Assembly (NCBI GenBank): GCA_900768125.1 | Contig: CAAGBS010000028.1 | Coordinates: 1-62,301 of the forward strand | DNA length: 62,301 bases | Direction of reading: 5' to 3' | From: Oscillospiraceae bacterium | GTDB taxonomy: Bacteria > Bacillota > Clostridia > Oscillospirales > Ruminococcaceae | Shown: one piece after another, positions 39,636-48,006 of the stretch | How the letters are laid out: every line of letters starts with the position of its first letter | Numbering within the stretch: the stretch's first letter is position 1 | Translations under genes and position numbers: made by a program | Notes under the pieces: model-generated | Seen by the model: only the letters and a program-made list of their open reading frames with translations | Database searches by the model: none | What the model was told of the DNA's origin: nothing

Positions 39636-40037
39636 TTATTTGAGATTTGCTGCGTCAATACGGTTGAGTGCACGTTTCAGCTTTGCTTCCGCCAGACGGA
39701 ACTCATTGTCGCCTGCGGCGGCCTTCATGCGTTCCTCTGCGACCTGCTTCGCGTGCTCGGCACGGTTTACATCGATATCCTCAGCCCATTCGCAGGACTG
39801 CACCAGGATAACGGTCTTCTCCTTTGATACCTTGATGATACCTCCGGAAGTAGCCGCGCGGCGGAATTTACCGTCTATCATCACCCGCATCTGCCCTATG
39901 CCAAGCGCAGCGCAGTAAGGCTCATGCCCGTTGAGAATGCCGACGTCGCCGACTGTGGTACGCGCGATTATCTGCTCGGTGGTACCGTCGAAGAACGTCT
40001 TCTCAGGCGTGATTATCTCTAATCTGAACGGCGTCAT
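39636..40037 (-). CDS. atpC: F-ATPase epsilon subunit
   Basis: A 133-residue protein with the N-terminal beta-sandwich (FRLEIITPEKTFFDG, VGDVGILNGHEPYCAALGIGQMRV) and a C-terminal helical hairpin. It couples the rotor to the catalytic head and can inhibit ATP hydrolysis. Last gene of the atp row, 13 bases after atpD. The duplicated hairpin at 39607-39632 directly follows and probably ends the transcript. Confidence 0.94.
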   Translation of the reverse strand: MTPFRLEIITPEKTFFDGTTEQIIARTTVGDVGILNGHEPYCAALGIGQMRVMIDGKFRRAATSGGIIKVSKEKTVILVQSCEWAEDIDVNRAEHAKQVAEERMKAAAGDNEFRLAEAKLKRALNRIDAANLK

Positions 40038-40050
40038 ATATTACCTCCGA

Positions 40051-41445
40051 TCAGCCTTTCTTTGCCTTTTCGATTACCTCGTCGATTGTTCCTGCGAACA
40101 GGAATGCGGACTCGGGCAGGTCGTCGTGCTTGCCCTCGATTATCTCCTTGAAGCCGCGGATAGTTTCCTTCAGCGGAACATACTTGCCCTGCATTCCGGT
40201 GAACGCCTCCGCAACGGAGAACGGCTGGGACAGGAAGCGCTGTATCTTTCTTGCGCGGGATACGGTCAGCTTGTCCTCATCGGAAAGCTCGTCCATACCG
40301 AGTATCGCGATGATATCCTGCAGCTCATTGTAGCGCTGCAGAATGGACTGCACGGCTCTTGCGACCTCGTAGTGCTCCTTTCCCACGATGTCAGGGGTAA
40401 GGATACGGGAGGTGGACTCCAGCGGGTCAACTGCCGGGTAGATACCCATAGAAGCGATGTTTCTGGAAAGCACCGTAGTAGCGTCCAGATGTGCGAATGT
40501 AGTTGCCGGAGCCGGGTCAGTCAGGTCGTCCGCCGGAACGTAGACCGCCTGTACGGACGTGATGGAGCCTTTCTTGGTAGAGGTGATACGCTCCTGCAGA
40601 GCACCCATCTCGGTCGCAAGGGTAGGCTGATAACCAACGGCGGATGGCATACGGCCCAGCAGCGCGGAAACCTCGGAACCTGCCTGTGTGAAACGGAAAA
40701 TGTTGTCGATGAACAGCAGCACGTCCTGACCTTCCTTGTCGCGGAAGTACTCCGCCATAGTCAGACCGGAAAGTGCGACTCTCATTCTTGCTCCCGGCGG
40801 CTCGTTCATCTGACCGTAAACCAGCGCGGTCTTGTTGATAACGCCGGACTCGGTCATCTCGTTGTAGAGGTCGTTGCCCTCACGGGTACGCTCGCCAACG
40901 CCGGTGAATACGGAAATACCGCCGTGCTGCTTCGCGATGTTGTTGATAAGCTCCATGATGAGGACGGTCTTACCAACGCCGGCGCCGCCGAACAGACCTA
41001 TCTTACCGCCCTTGAGGTACGGTGCGATAAGGTCAACGACCTTGATACCGGTCTCCAGCACCTGGTTGGAAGCCTCCTGCTCCTCAAACTTGGGGGCAGG
41101 GCGGTGGATCTCCCACTTTTCCTCGGTGACGGGCTGCGGCTTGTTGTCAACAGCTTCGCCGAGCAGGTTGAAGATACGGCCGAGGGTCTCCTTTCCGACA
41201 GGGACCTTGATAGACGCGCCGGTATCCACAGCCTCCATGCCTCTCACAAGGCCGTCGGTGGAACCCATCGCAATGCAGCGCACGATATCGTCGCCGATAT
41301 GCTGAGCGACCTCAACGACCAGCTTCTGACCGTTGTTGTCGATCTCGATGGCATTAAGCAGATTGGGCAGATGGTCGGGGTGGAACTTGATATCAAGCAC
41401 CGCACCGATGACTGTCACGATCGTGCCTACGTTCTGATTTGTCAT
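40051..41445 (-). CDS. atpD: F-ATPase beta subunit
   Basis: A 464-residue catalytic subunit: Walker A GGAGVGKTVLI, Walker B ALVYGQMNEPPGARMRV and VLLFIDNIFRFTQAG, and ALLGRMPSAVGYQPTLATEMG. It starts MTNQNVGTIVTVIGAVLD at 41445, and upstream in-frame codons fall in repeat DNA. It makes or hydrolyses ATP with alpha. A spacer of 195 bases containing an R3-like element separates it from atpG, unusual for this operon. Confidence 0.96.
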   Translation of the reverse strand: MTNQNVGTIVTVIGAVLDIKFHPDHLPNLLNAIEIDNNGQKLVVEVAQHIGDDIVRCIAMGSTDGLVRGMEAVDTGASIKVPVGKETLGRIFNLLGEAVDNKPQPVTEEKWEIHRPAPKFEEQEASNQVLETGIKVVDLIAPYLKGGKIGLFGGAGVGKTVLIMELINNIAKQHGGISVFTGVGERTREGNDLYNEMTESGVINKTALVYGQMNEPPGARMRVALSGLTMAEYFRDKEGQDVLLFIDNIFRFTQAGSEVSALLGRMPSAVGYQPTLATEMGALQERITSTKKGSITSVQAVYVPADDLTDPAPATTFAHLDATTVLSRNIASMGIYPAVDPLESTSRILTPDIVGKEHYEVARAVQSILQRYNELQDIIAILGMDELSDEDKLTVSRARKIQRFLSQPFSVAEAFTGMQGKYVPLKETIRGFKEIIEGKHDDLPESAFLFAGTIDEVIEKAKKG

Positions 41446-41459
41446 ACTGTGATTTTTCC

Positions 41460-41635
41460 TTTCCATTTGATGTGGTTGGAAATAACTCGTCGCACAATGC
41501 ACTTCGTGCATTGCACGCCGGGGGTCTCAGCCGCGCGCACGAATTTCCGGCTTCGCCTGAAATTCGCACACTTGCTGAGACAGAAGTGTTTTTTCCTCCG
41601 GCAGAGCCGGAGCAAAAAATGATTTAAATTATGAA
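41460..41635. mobile_element. R3-related hairpin element inside the atp operon (copy c)
   Basis: The atpG-atpD gap holds several stems: GCACAATGCACTTCGTGCATTG (about 41491-41513 in part), GTCTCAGC/GCTGAGAC, GCGAATTTC/GAAATTCGC and CTCCGGC/GCCGGAG. On the minus strand GGAGGAAAAAACACTTCT and GCAAGTGT match copy b at 58440-58470 in order and spacing, including a conserved ACACTT/AAGTGT hairpin (41568-41589). The TIR ends of copies a and b are not clear here. The T-run faces the plus strand, against operon transcription. Confidence 0.55.
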
Positions 41636-41640
41636 TTGCA

Positions 41641-42477
41641 TTATTCAAGTGCGTTCGCGCCGGAAACGATTTCGGTGATCTCCTGCGTGATGCTTGCCTG
41701 GCGCGCTCTGTTATAGAGCAGGGACAGGCTCTCGGTCATTGCGTCGGCATTGTCCGTTGCGGATTCCATCGCGGTTCTGCGCGCGCCCTGTTCGGAGGCA
41801 TACGCCTCTACTACAGCGCACTGCACAAGGCTCGCGGTGAATTTCGGCACGATTCTGTCGAACACCGCCTCGGGGGACGGGTCGTAGTTCATCGCGCCGT
41901 AGCCGTCCAGCTTCTGGGTCTTCATCGGGAGGACAGCAAGCTGCTGCGGCTCCTGCGCAAGCTGGGAAACGAACATTGTGAAGAAAATCTGCACATCGTC
42001 CACCTCGCCGCGGCGGAACATCTCTATCGCAGTATCTGCGATATCCTGCGCCTGCGCGGGCTTGATGTTCTCGGCGATGTTCGGGTAGCTTCCCACGATG
42101 TCGTAGTCGCGCTTGGAAAAATACTCGATGGACTTCTTGCCGATCGCGATTATCTTCGGTTTCTCCGCGTCGTCCGCATGGGCGGCGGCAGCGAGTTTGA
42201 GCACGTTGGAGTTGTAGCCTCCCGCAAGCCCTCTGTCGCCTGCCACCACGATGAACAGACGGTGCTTTATCTCACGCTTCTGCGTGAAGACCGTGGAGAA
42301 ATCCGTATTAGCCGAGGCAATTTCGCACATGGATTTATACAGCTCGTTGAAGTAGGGACGAGCCTGCTCCGCGCGCTGTTTTGCCTTGCGGAGCTTACTA
42401 GAGGACACCAGCTCCATCGCCTTGGTTATCTGGCGGGTAGAGCCTACGGACTTTATGCGCCGCTTTATGTCCTTCAT
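41641..42477 (-). CDS. atpG: F-ATPase gamma subunit
   Basis: A 278-residue (from ATG 42477) central stalk subunit with conserved ends: MKDIKRRIKSVGSTRQITKAMELVSSSKLRKAK and YNRARQASITQEITEIVSGANALE. The Shine-Dalgarno site GGGGGTGA (42497-42504) is 20 bases upstream of this ATG but 7 bases (from GGGGG) from an in-frame ATA at 42492, which would add five residues (xASGN) as in clostridial homologues. The true start is therefore probably 42492. Confidence 0.95.
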   Translation of the reverse strand: MKDIKRRIKSVGSTRQITKAMELVSSSKLRKAKQRAEQARPYFNELYKSMCEIASANTDFSTVFTQKREIKHRLFIVVAGDRGLAGGYNSNVLKLAAAAHADDAEKPKIIAIGKKSIEYFSKRDYDIVGSYPNIAENIKPAQAQDIADTAIEMFRRGEVDDVQIFFTMFVSQLAQEPQQLAVLPMKTQKLDGYGAMNYDPSPEAVFDRIVPKFTASLVQCAVVEAYASEQGARRTAMESATDNADAMTESLSLLYNRARQASITQEITEIVSGANALE

Positions 42478-42528
42478 ATTTCCTGATGCTATAATATCAC
42501 CCCCGGAAATTCATTGCGGCGTAAGATA

Positions 42529-42657
42529 TCACTGCACGTTGTCGTCAGTGGTGATGTATCTTACCTTCTTTTCGATGTACAGCCAGGAAACGCCGAGTAT
42601 GGCGATGGTGGACAGTACAGTGGCGATAACGCCTAATACAAAAGCAGCCTGCTTCAT
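42529..42657 (-). CDS. 42-residue single-helix membrane ORF between atpA and atpG
   Basis: Encodes MKQAAFVLGV..., one hydrophobic helix (residues about 4-27, ending in SWLYIEKK), then a short polar tail of about 15 residues. AAAGGAG lies 8 bases before ATG 42657, 18 bases after the atpA stop. The gene is in the middle of the leftward F-ATPase row, where no gene is normally annotated. It resembles single-helix accessory subunits in layout only; no homologue is recognised. Confidence 0.65.
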   Translation of the reverse strand: MKQAAFVLGVIATVLSTIAILGVSWLYIEKKVRYITTDDNVQ

Positions 42658-42675
42658 AAAACGCTCCTTTCGCAG

Positions 42676-44184
42676 TTAAGCCGCGTAACCCTTGGCGAAG
42701 TCAGCGAGGACCTTCTTGAGCTGTTCCTCGACCTCGGGCTTCATTACCTTTTCGGTCTTTATGCTGGTGAGGATATCCGGGCAGGTGGATTTGATGTGAT
42801 CCAGCAGGTCAGTCTGATACTGCTTTATCTTCTCAACTGCGATATCCTTGAGGAAGTTGTTGATTACAGCGTAGATGATGACTACCTGCTCCTCTACCTC
42901 CAGCGGAGAGTTCTGATCCTGCTTTAATACCTCAACGATACGTTCGCCCTTTGCAAGACGATCCTTGGTATCCTTATCAAGGTCGGAGCCGAACTGTGCG
43001 AAGCTCTGCAGCTCTCTGTACTGGGAGTAGTCCAGCTTCAGGGTGCCTGCGACTTTCTTCATCGCCTTTATCTGCGCGTTGCCGCCGACACGGGATACGG
43101 AGATACCCGGGTTTACAGCGGGGCGGACGCCGGCGTTGAACAGTTCGCTCTCGAGGTATATCTGACCGTCGGTGATGGAAATTACGTTGGTCGGGATATA
43201 CGCGGAAACGTCGCCCGCCTGGGTCTCGATGATAGGCAGCGCGGTGAGTGAACCGCCGCCGTAGTTCTCGTTAAGTCTTGCTGCACGTTCGAGAAGTCTT
43301 GAATGCAGATAGAATACGTCGCCGGGGTAAGCTTCACGTCCTGGCGGTCTTTTGAGCAGCAGGGAGAGGGTACGGTAAGCTACAGCGTGCTTTGAGAGGT
43401 CGTCGTAAACCACGAGGACGTCCTTGCCCTTCTCCATGAAGTATTCACCCATGGTGCAGCCGGAATAGGGCGCGATGTACTGCAGCGGCGCAAGCTCGGA
43501 AGCGGTAGCGGAAACGACGATGGAGTAATCCAGCGCACCGCCTGCACGGAGCTGTTCAACAACGCCTGCAACAGTGGAGTTCTTCTGACCTATGGCCACA
43601 TAGATACAGATAACGTCCTTGCCCTTCTGGTTGATTATTGTGTCGATCGCGATGGCGGTCTTACCGGTCTGGCGGTCGCCGATGATAAGCTCACGCTGAC
43701 CTCTGCCTATCGGGATCATGCTGTCTATCGCCTTGATACCGGTCTGTAACGGAACTGTTACCGGCTTTCTGGTGATGATACCGGAAGCGATCTTTTCGAT
43801 GGGGCGTGTTTCCTTTGCGAGAATAGCGCCCTTGCCGTCGATGGGCTGTCCCAGAGAGTTTACAACGCGTCCCAGCAGCTCTTCGCCGACGGGCACGGAC
43901 ACGATGGAGCCTGTTCTCTTGACGGTGGAGCCTTCCTTGATGTCCTCGTCAGAGCCGAGCATTACCGCGCCTACGAAATCCTGCTCGAGGTTCATCGCCA
44001 TGCACTGTACGCCGTTCTCAAATTCGAGCAGCTCGTTGAGCATGCACTTCTCGAGACCGTGTATACGCACGATGCCGTCGCCGACTGTAACTACAGTTCC
44101 GACGTCGCCGAGCTGGATCTTCGCGTTGTAATTCTTGATGCGGGACTTTATAAGACCCGTTATTTCATCGGGGCGTAAATCCAT
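42676..44184 (-). CDS. atpA: F-ATPase alpha subunit
   Basis: A 502-residue regulatory nucleotide-binding subunit of F1. Walker A GDRQTGKTAIAIDTI, VLVVYDDLSKHAVAYR, and the conserved VNPGISVSRVGG. It starts MDLRPDEITGLIKSRI at 44184, with AAAGGG 9 bases upstream; the in-frame ATG at 44193 touches this site. Placed between atpH and the small membrane ORF. Confidence 0.96.
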   Translation of the reverse strand: MDLRPDEITGLIKSRIKNYNAKIQLGDVGTVVTVGDGIVRIHGLEKCMLNELLEFENGVQCMAMNLEQDFVGAVMLGSDEDIKEGSTVKRTGSIVSVPVGEELLGRVVNSLGQPIDGKGAILAKETRPIEKIASGIITRKPVTVPLQTGIKAIDSMIPIGRGQRELIIGDRQTGKTAIAIDTIINQKGKDVICIYVAIGQKNSTVAGVVEQLRAGGALDYSIVVSATASELAPLQYIAPYSGCTMGEYFMEKGKDVLVVYDDLSKHAVAYRTLSLLLKRPPGREAYPGDVFYLHSRLLERAARLNENYGGGSLTALPIIETQAGDVSAYIPTNVISITDGQIYLESELFNAGVRPAVNPGISVSRVGGNAQIKAMKKVAGTLKLDYSQYRELQSFAQFGSDLDKDTKDRLAKGERIVEVLKQDQNSPLEVEEQVVIIYAVINNFLKDIAVEKIKQYQTDLLDHIKSTCPDILTSIKTEKVMKPEVEEQLKKVLADFAKGYAA

Positions 44185-44214
44185 TAAATACATCCCTTTC
44201 TTGTTGATATTCGC

Positions 44215-44763
44215 TTAAGCGATAACGCCGCCAAGCTCCTTTTTGAGTTCGTTGAGCCTGGTGCGGACGCTGCCGTCGTAGCGGGTGCTGCCGTAATCTA
44301 TGACCACGCCGCCGATGATGGACGGATCGACTTTCTCCCTGATGGAAACGGTCTTTCCTGTCACCTCGGACATCTTCGCGGTTATCCTTTCGCGGACGGA
44401 CTCCGACAGCGGAGCGCTCGCCGTGACTGTTATCTCAGCTATTCTGAAATGCTCGTTATAAAGCGCGCGGAAATTCTTCACGATACCGCTGAAGCAGCCC
44501 ATTCTGCCGCGCTCCGTGAGAACGCACAGCAGGTTGCCCGTGTACTCTGAAACTCCGTCGGCGATGATATCCTTTATCATGCCGAGCTTTTCGTCCATGG
44601 TCACGGTGGGCGTTCCCAGCAGCTTGACGAAATCCGGCTGTTCCCGGAATATCCCGTCCAGCGCGCTGAGTTCGCCGAGGGTGTTTTCCAGCGTATCCGG
44701 AGTTTCCTCCAGGCACAGCGTGAAGAACGCGTCGGCGTAAACCTTTTCAGCCTTGTCGTTCAT
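44215..44763 (-). CDS. atpH: F-ATPase delta subunit
   Basis: A 182-residue peripheral stalk protein: N-terminal helical bundle (AEKVYADAFFTLCLEE, LLGTPTVTMDEKLGMIKDII) and C-terminal IIGGVVIDYGSTRYDGSVRTRLNELKKEL, the usual end of delta. It joins F1 to subunit b. AAAGGAA precedes the start. Encoded between atpF and atpA. Confidence 0.93.
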   Translation of the reverse strand: MNDKAEKVYADAFFTLCLEETPDTLENTLGELSALDGIFREQPDFVKLLGTPTVTMDEKLGMIKDIIADGVSEYTGNLLCVLTERGRMGCFSGIVKNFRALYNEHFRIAEITVTASAPLSESVRERITAKMSEVTGKTVSIREKVDPSIIGGVVIDYGSTRYDGSVRTRLNELKKELGGVIA

Positions 44764-44787
44764 ACAAAAATTCCTTTCCCGGCGAGA

Positions 44788-45324
44788 TCATTTCGCTGTT
44801 CCCACGTTCTGCAGGAAGTCCGCGATGATAGCCTCGTTGTCCTTTGCGGAAATTTCCTTCTCAACGACCTTGGACGCAGCCATGATGACGATATCGGATA
44901 TTTCGTCCTTTATCTCGTTGACTGCGCGCTGCTTGTCGCGCTCGATGTTCTCCTCGGCTCTTGCCTTGATCTCTGCGGCTTTCTGGTTAGCCTCGTTCAC
45001 GATCTCTTCCTCGCGCTTCTGTGCGCGGGCGGTCGCCTGCTTCATTATCTCAGCGGCTTCCTCCTTTGCCTTTGCGAGTTTTTCGAGATATTCCTGCTCG
45101 GTCTTTGCGGCGGATTCCTTCGCGCGCTGTGCCTCGGCTATCTCAGCCGCTGCCATTTCCTTGCGCTTGTCGAGTATCTTTCCGACCGGCTTGAACAGGA
45201 AGATCCTGAAAAGAATAACGATTATGAGCGTGTTTATCAGGGTGAACACGATGGTGCCGGGGTCGATCGTAACAAGAGGCAGATTGTTGACCTGCGCTGC
45301 GCTTTCACTGATAAGTGTCAGCAT
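44788..45324 (-). CDS. atpF: F-ATPase b subunit
   Basis: A 178-residue stator protein: one N-terminal transmembrane helix (about 20-42, GTIVFTLINTLIIVILFRIFLF) and a long, Ala/Glu/Lys-rich coiled coil to the C-terminus. ATG 45324 is preferred over TTG 45333, which would touch the GGAGGAG site. It is in the standard place after atpE. Confidence 0.93.
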   Translation of the reverse strand: MLTLISESAAQVNNLPLVTIDPGTIVFTLINTLIIVILFRIFLFKPVGKILDKRKEMAAAEIAEAQRAKESAAKTEQEYLEKLAKAKEEAAEIMKQATARAQKREEEIVNEANQKAAEIKARAEENIERDKQRAVNEIKDEISDIVIMAASKVVEKEISAKDNEAIIADFLQNVGTAK

Positions 45325-45362
45325 TTTGTTCAACTCCTCCCTTTATGCTTTTGCTGCTGCTG

Positions 45363-45653
45363 TTACTTGAACAGTGCGGTGAGGTTGCTGAACAGGGGGT
45401 TTGCATAAAGGAGCAGGAGCGCGATAACCAGCGCGTACAGACCGGTGGTCTCGGCGAGCGCGTCACCGATGATCATGGTTCTTGTGACTGCGCCGGAAGC
45501 CTCGGGCTGTCTGCCGATAGCCTCAACAGCCTTGCTCGCGCAGATACCTTCACCGATACCAGGACCAAGACCTGCGATCATTGCTGTGCCTGCGCCGAGC
45601 GCGGACGCGCCGAGTACGATGGCGCTGGATAAGAGCTGCATATCTTCTGTCAT
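45363..45653 (-). CDS. atpE: F-ATPase c subunit with two membrane carboxylates
   Basis: A 96-residue hairpin of two transmembrane helices. The loop RQPEA is conserved. Helix 2 has E68 in LAETTGLYALV, the ion-binding glutamate, with T69 and Y73 as in Na+-binding rings. Helix 1 has E35 in GPGIGEG, where Na+ enzymes such as Ilyobacter have glutamine. The E/E pair is the two-carboxylate motif described for the Na+-driven Fusobacterium nucleatum ring. Start 45653 follows GGAGG. Na+ coupling is a prediction from these residues. Confidence 0.93.
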   Translation of the reverse strand: MTEDMQLLSSAIVLGASALGAGTAMIAGLGPGIGEGICASKAVEAIGRQPEASGAVTRTMIIGDALAETTGLYALVIALLLLYANPLFSNLTALFK

Positions 45654-45733
45654 TGTAAGTTCCTCCATTATTTTTTAATGAATACTATCCCCGCTCCGGG
45701 GAATTTGGGCTTTGTTTTCGGGAAATAGTCCCG

Positions 45734-46447
45734 TCATTCGCATTCTGCGCCAGAGATGTACGCCATCGTCAGCGTTGTGAAGATGTACGCCTGGATAACC
45801 GCCGAGAAGATGTCGAAATACAGCGATGTTATCGCCGGAATGAGTATCGCGAAGTTGCCCAGCGCGAAGTAGATCAGTCCGCCGATTACCATACCTGCTA
45901 CCATGTTGCCGAAGATACGCAGCGCCTGTGAAAGCGGGTTTGCGATCTCGCCGATGATGTTGAACGGCAGCATGAACGGCATAGGCTCGATGAACGCGTG
46001 TAAGTAGCCCTTTACCTTGCCGGTCTTCGCACGGTTTATCTGGGTCAGTGCGAAAGTGATGAGTGCGATAGCGCCGGTGACTGAGATATCCGAGGTCGGG
46101 TTTTTCAGTCCGAAAAGGCTCATCAGGTTGTTCAGCAGCAGGAAGCAGAGCAGGGCGCCGATGTATGTGGTGTAGCCCTTGTACTTCGGTCCCATGGTCG
46201 TATCCACCATGTCGCGCACGAAAGTGACTATCCATTCGGCAGCTGCCTGGCGGCGCGTCTTTGGGATAACTTCCATCTTGTGGGTGAGAATCAGCATGAC
46301 CACCAGCAGAACGAGCATGACTATCCACTGTATGAATACAGTCTCAGTCAGGTTCCAGGTCATTCCGAAAAGCTCGAAGCTGGTTATGACGTGCGGTCCC
46401 GTGACGGTAAAACCGCTCTCTGATGCCAAAAGCAGAGCTGCTGGCAT
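45734..46447 (-). CDS. atpB: F-ATPase a subunit
   Basis: A 237-residue membrane subunit forming the ion half-channels. The essential arginine is R177 in PLSQALRIFGN, and E168 in IIGEIANPLS precedes it; the C-terminal helices include AVIQAYIFTTLTMAYISGA. First core atp gene after atpI. There is no obvious signal peptide, but the N-terminus lies outside as in the family. Confidence 0.94.
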   Translation of the reverse strand: MPAALLLASESGFTVTGPHVITSFELFGMTWNLTETVFIQWIVMLVLLVVMLILTHKMEVIPKTRRQAAAEWIVTFVRDMVDTTMGPKYKGYTTYIGALLCFLLLNNLMSLFGLKNPTSDISVTGAIALITFALTQINRAKTGKVKGYLHAFIEPMPFMLPFNIIGEIANPLSQALRIFGNMVAGMVIGGLIYFALGNFAILIPAITSLYFDIFSAVIQAYIFTTLTMAYISGAECE

Positions 46448-46485
46448 TTTTTATCAGTCCTCCTTTACCTTTTATACGGGCTTCA

Positions 46486-46908
46486 TCACTGCCGCCCGGT
46501 ATCATTACTGCGCCTGGTGCGCGTTTCCCAGAGACCTCTCACCGAGATGACGAGCTTCGGGAAAAACAGCGGCACCGCCGCGCAGATAAGATCAATAAAT
46601 GGAACGAGCGCCGCAGCAGTCATCGCGAGGAACAATCCGAGGTATCTCAGGCAGTACATGGTGTTCATGTAGGTCTGGGCAGATTTTCCGCTGTTCCGGC
46701 GCAGCGCCTTTTCGGCTGACCTTCCCATCAGGAAGAAGTTGCCGACGCTGACGAGATTTCCCCACACGCCGCCGAGAAGCAGCGAGTAGTTGAAGCCGTC
46801 CGCGAAGAACAGCACGAGCAGCAGCGCGAAGTAGACCGCGTTGACTGCGAGAAACCACGGCAGCAGCGAGCGCATTTCGCTGACGGTTATATCGTTCTTT
46901 TTCGCCAT
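46486..46908 (-). CDS. atpI: ATP synthase subunit I-like membrane protein
   Basis: A 140-residue protein with four hydrophobic segments (about 15-36, 40-62, 84-105 and 107-125) in the pattern of ATP synthase I chain proteins, which assist c-ring assembly in some bacteria. It precedes atpB by 38 bases, the usual place. GGGATATC precedes the start. Sequence conservation in this family is low, so position counts heavily. Confidence 0.8.
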   Translation of the reverse strand: MAKKNDITVSEMRSLLPWFLAVNAVYFALLLVLFFADGFNYSLLLGGVWGNLVSVGNFFLMGRSAEKALRRNSGKSAQTYMNTMYCLRYLGLFLAMTAAALVPFIDLICAAVPLFFPKLVISVRGLWETRTRRSNDTGRQ

Positions 46909-46917
46909 GATATCCCC

Positions 46918-47217
46918 TCACTTGCGGTGGCTGTAGTCGTCGTAGTAATCGTTGTCCCTGGGGTCGGTGTTGTAGCGGGGCGGCTTTTTCTCGTCCCTGC
47001 CGTAGAGATGTATCATCTTCATCAGGTGGGAAACGGCTCCGCCTATCATGAACAGCACTCCGAGCAGTATGCACACGACCATCACCCAGTCGGGAAGGTC
47101 GTAGCGCTCACAGACGTAATGCCCGCCCACGATGAACACCAGCAGCGGTGAAAGGATCACGAACGCGAACTGGCTTGCCACTGCGTAAGCGGAGAATGCG
47201 CCCTTTTTCCTGCTCAT
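46918..47217 (-). CDS. atpZ: AtpZ/AtpI family protein
   Basis: A 99-residue protein with two transmembrane helices (about 12-32 and 41-62; FAFVILSPLLVFIVGGHYV and VMVVCILLGVLFMIGGAVSHLMKM), the pattern of AtpZ/AtpI (small proteins of the atp operon implicated in Mg2+ or Ca2+ supply or assembly). The C-terminal 30 residues are polar and Asp/Tyr-rich. ATG 47217 has AGAGG 5 bases before it; its start region overlaps the upstream gene's stop. It sits directly before atpI. Confidence 0.82.
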   Translation of the reverse strand: MSRKKGAFSAYAVASQFAFVILSPLLVFIVGGHYVCERYDLPDWVMVVCILLGVLFMIGGAVSHLMKMIHLYGRDEKKPPRYNTDPRDNDYYDDYSHRK

Positions 47218-47218
47218 A

Positions 47219-47983
47219 TCAGCCTCTTGTGACGAACTCGGCGAGACGCCAGCCGTCATCGAGCTTTACCATAGTCATTTCGAGCACGGAACCGCGGTTC
47301 TCGTCGGTGACTCCATTGCTGGAATCAACGCCGTCAAGGTAAACGGTGAGGCCGCATCTGCCCTCCTCGAGGTAATCTATGGTGATAGCGCAGCTTGACC
47401 AGCTTTTGCTCTCATCGGGGACGAAATCGGCACTGATGCCGAGCTTGTATATCTTTTCGTATTTAGTGCCGGATTCAGCGGTAGCCTGTGCGGTTGATTC
47501 CGCAGTGGAAGCGGACTGTTCCACTCTCACCAGCTGCTCGCGCTCGGCGTAGACGGCAAGGCCGTTTCCGTTGGAGTTCTTGAGTATCTGTTCGGCGGCG
47601 TTCTCGGCGTACACTGAGTGCACCAGGTCTTCTATCTGCCGGAGCGAGGTGTAGTCGGTGCTGTTGACTGTATAGTAGCCGTCCTCGGGGAGATTCCCGT
47701 AAGGCTCGTCCTCGTGGAAAAGCCCCTCGGTGACGAACAGCCTGAGTATCTCGTGGCTGTTGTTGAGCAGGTCATGCGCCGCATACTCGCACTCCTCCTG
47801 GTATTCGGGGGTGATATACGAGGTGTCCTGCACCTGCGGTCTGGGCGATGTTCCGCTTTCCGTGGAGGAAGCGGGAGTTCTGTTCATCACGATCATCGCC
47901 GCCGCTGCGAGGACTATAGCGGCTGCTGCTACGATTATTGTTGCGATAAGGGGAATATTGTTGGAATTTTTTTTGGTGCTCAT
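47219..47983 (-). CDS. Membrane-anchored extracytoplasmic protein
   Basis: A 254-residue protein with an N-terminal anchor (about 11-33, Ala/Ile/Val-rich) and an outer domain. Residues about 65-130 (HDLLNNSHEILRLFVTEGLF, PEDGYYTVNSTDYTSLRQIEDLVHSVY) recall the IseA-type inhibitor domain of cell-wall endopeptidases. A Ser/Thr/Ala-rich stretch (about 160-170) divides it from a second beta-rich part ending in DGWRLAEFVTRG, like an NTF2/lumazine-type fold. Overlaps atpZ start. The assignment is a resemblance only. Confidence 0.5.
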   Translation of the reverse strand: MSTKKNSNNIPLIATIIVAAAAIVLAAAAMIVMNRTPASSTESGTSPRPQVQDTSYITPEYQEECEYAAHDLLNNSHEILRLFVTEGLFHEDEPYGNLPEDGYYTVNSTDYTSLRQIEDLVHSVYAENAAEQILKNSNGNGLAVYAEREQLVRVEQSASTAESTAQATAESGTKYEKIYKLGISADFVPDESKSWSSCAITIDYLEEGRCGLTVYLDGVDSSNGVTDENRGSVLEMTMVKLDDGWRLAEFVTRG

Positions 47984-48006
47984 TCAGTTTGCTGCCTTTC
48001 GTGGGA

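Noticed and set aside
39931..41622. 563-codon ORF on the plus strand
   Set aside because: Antisense to atpD and part of atpC; the composition is that of a shadow frame.
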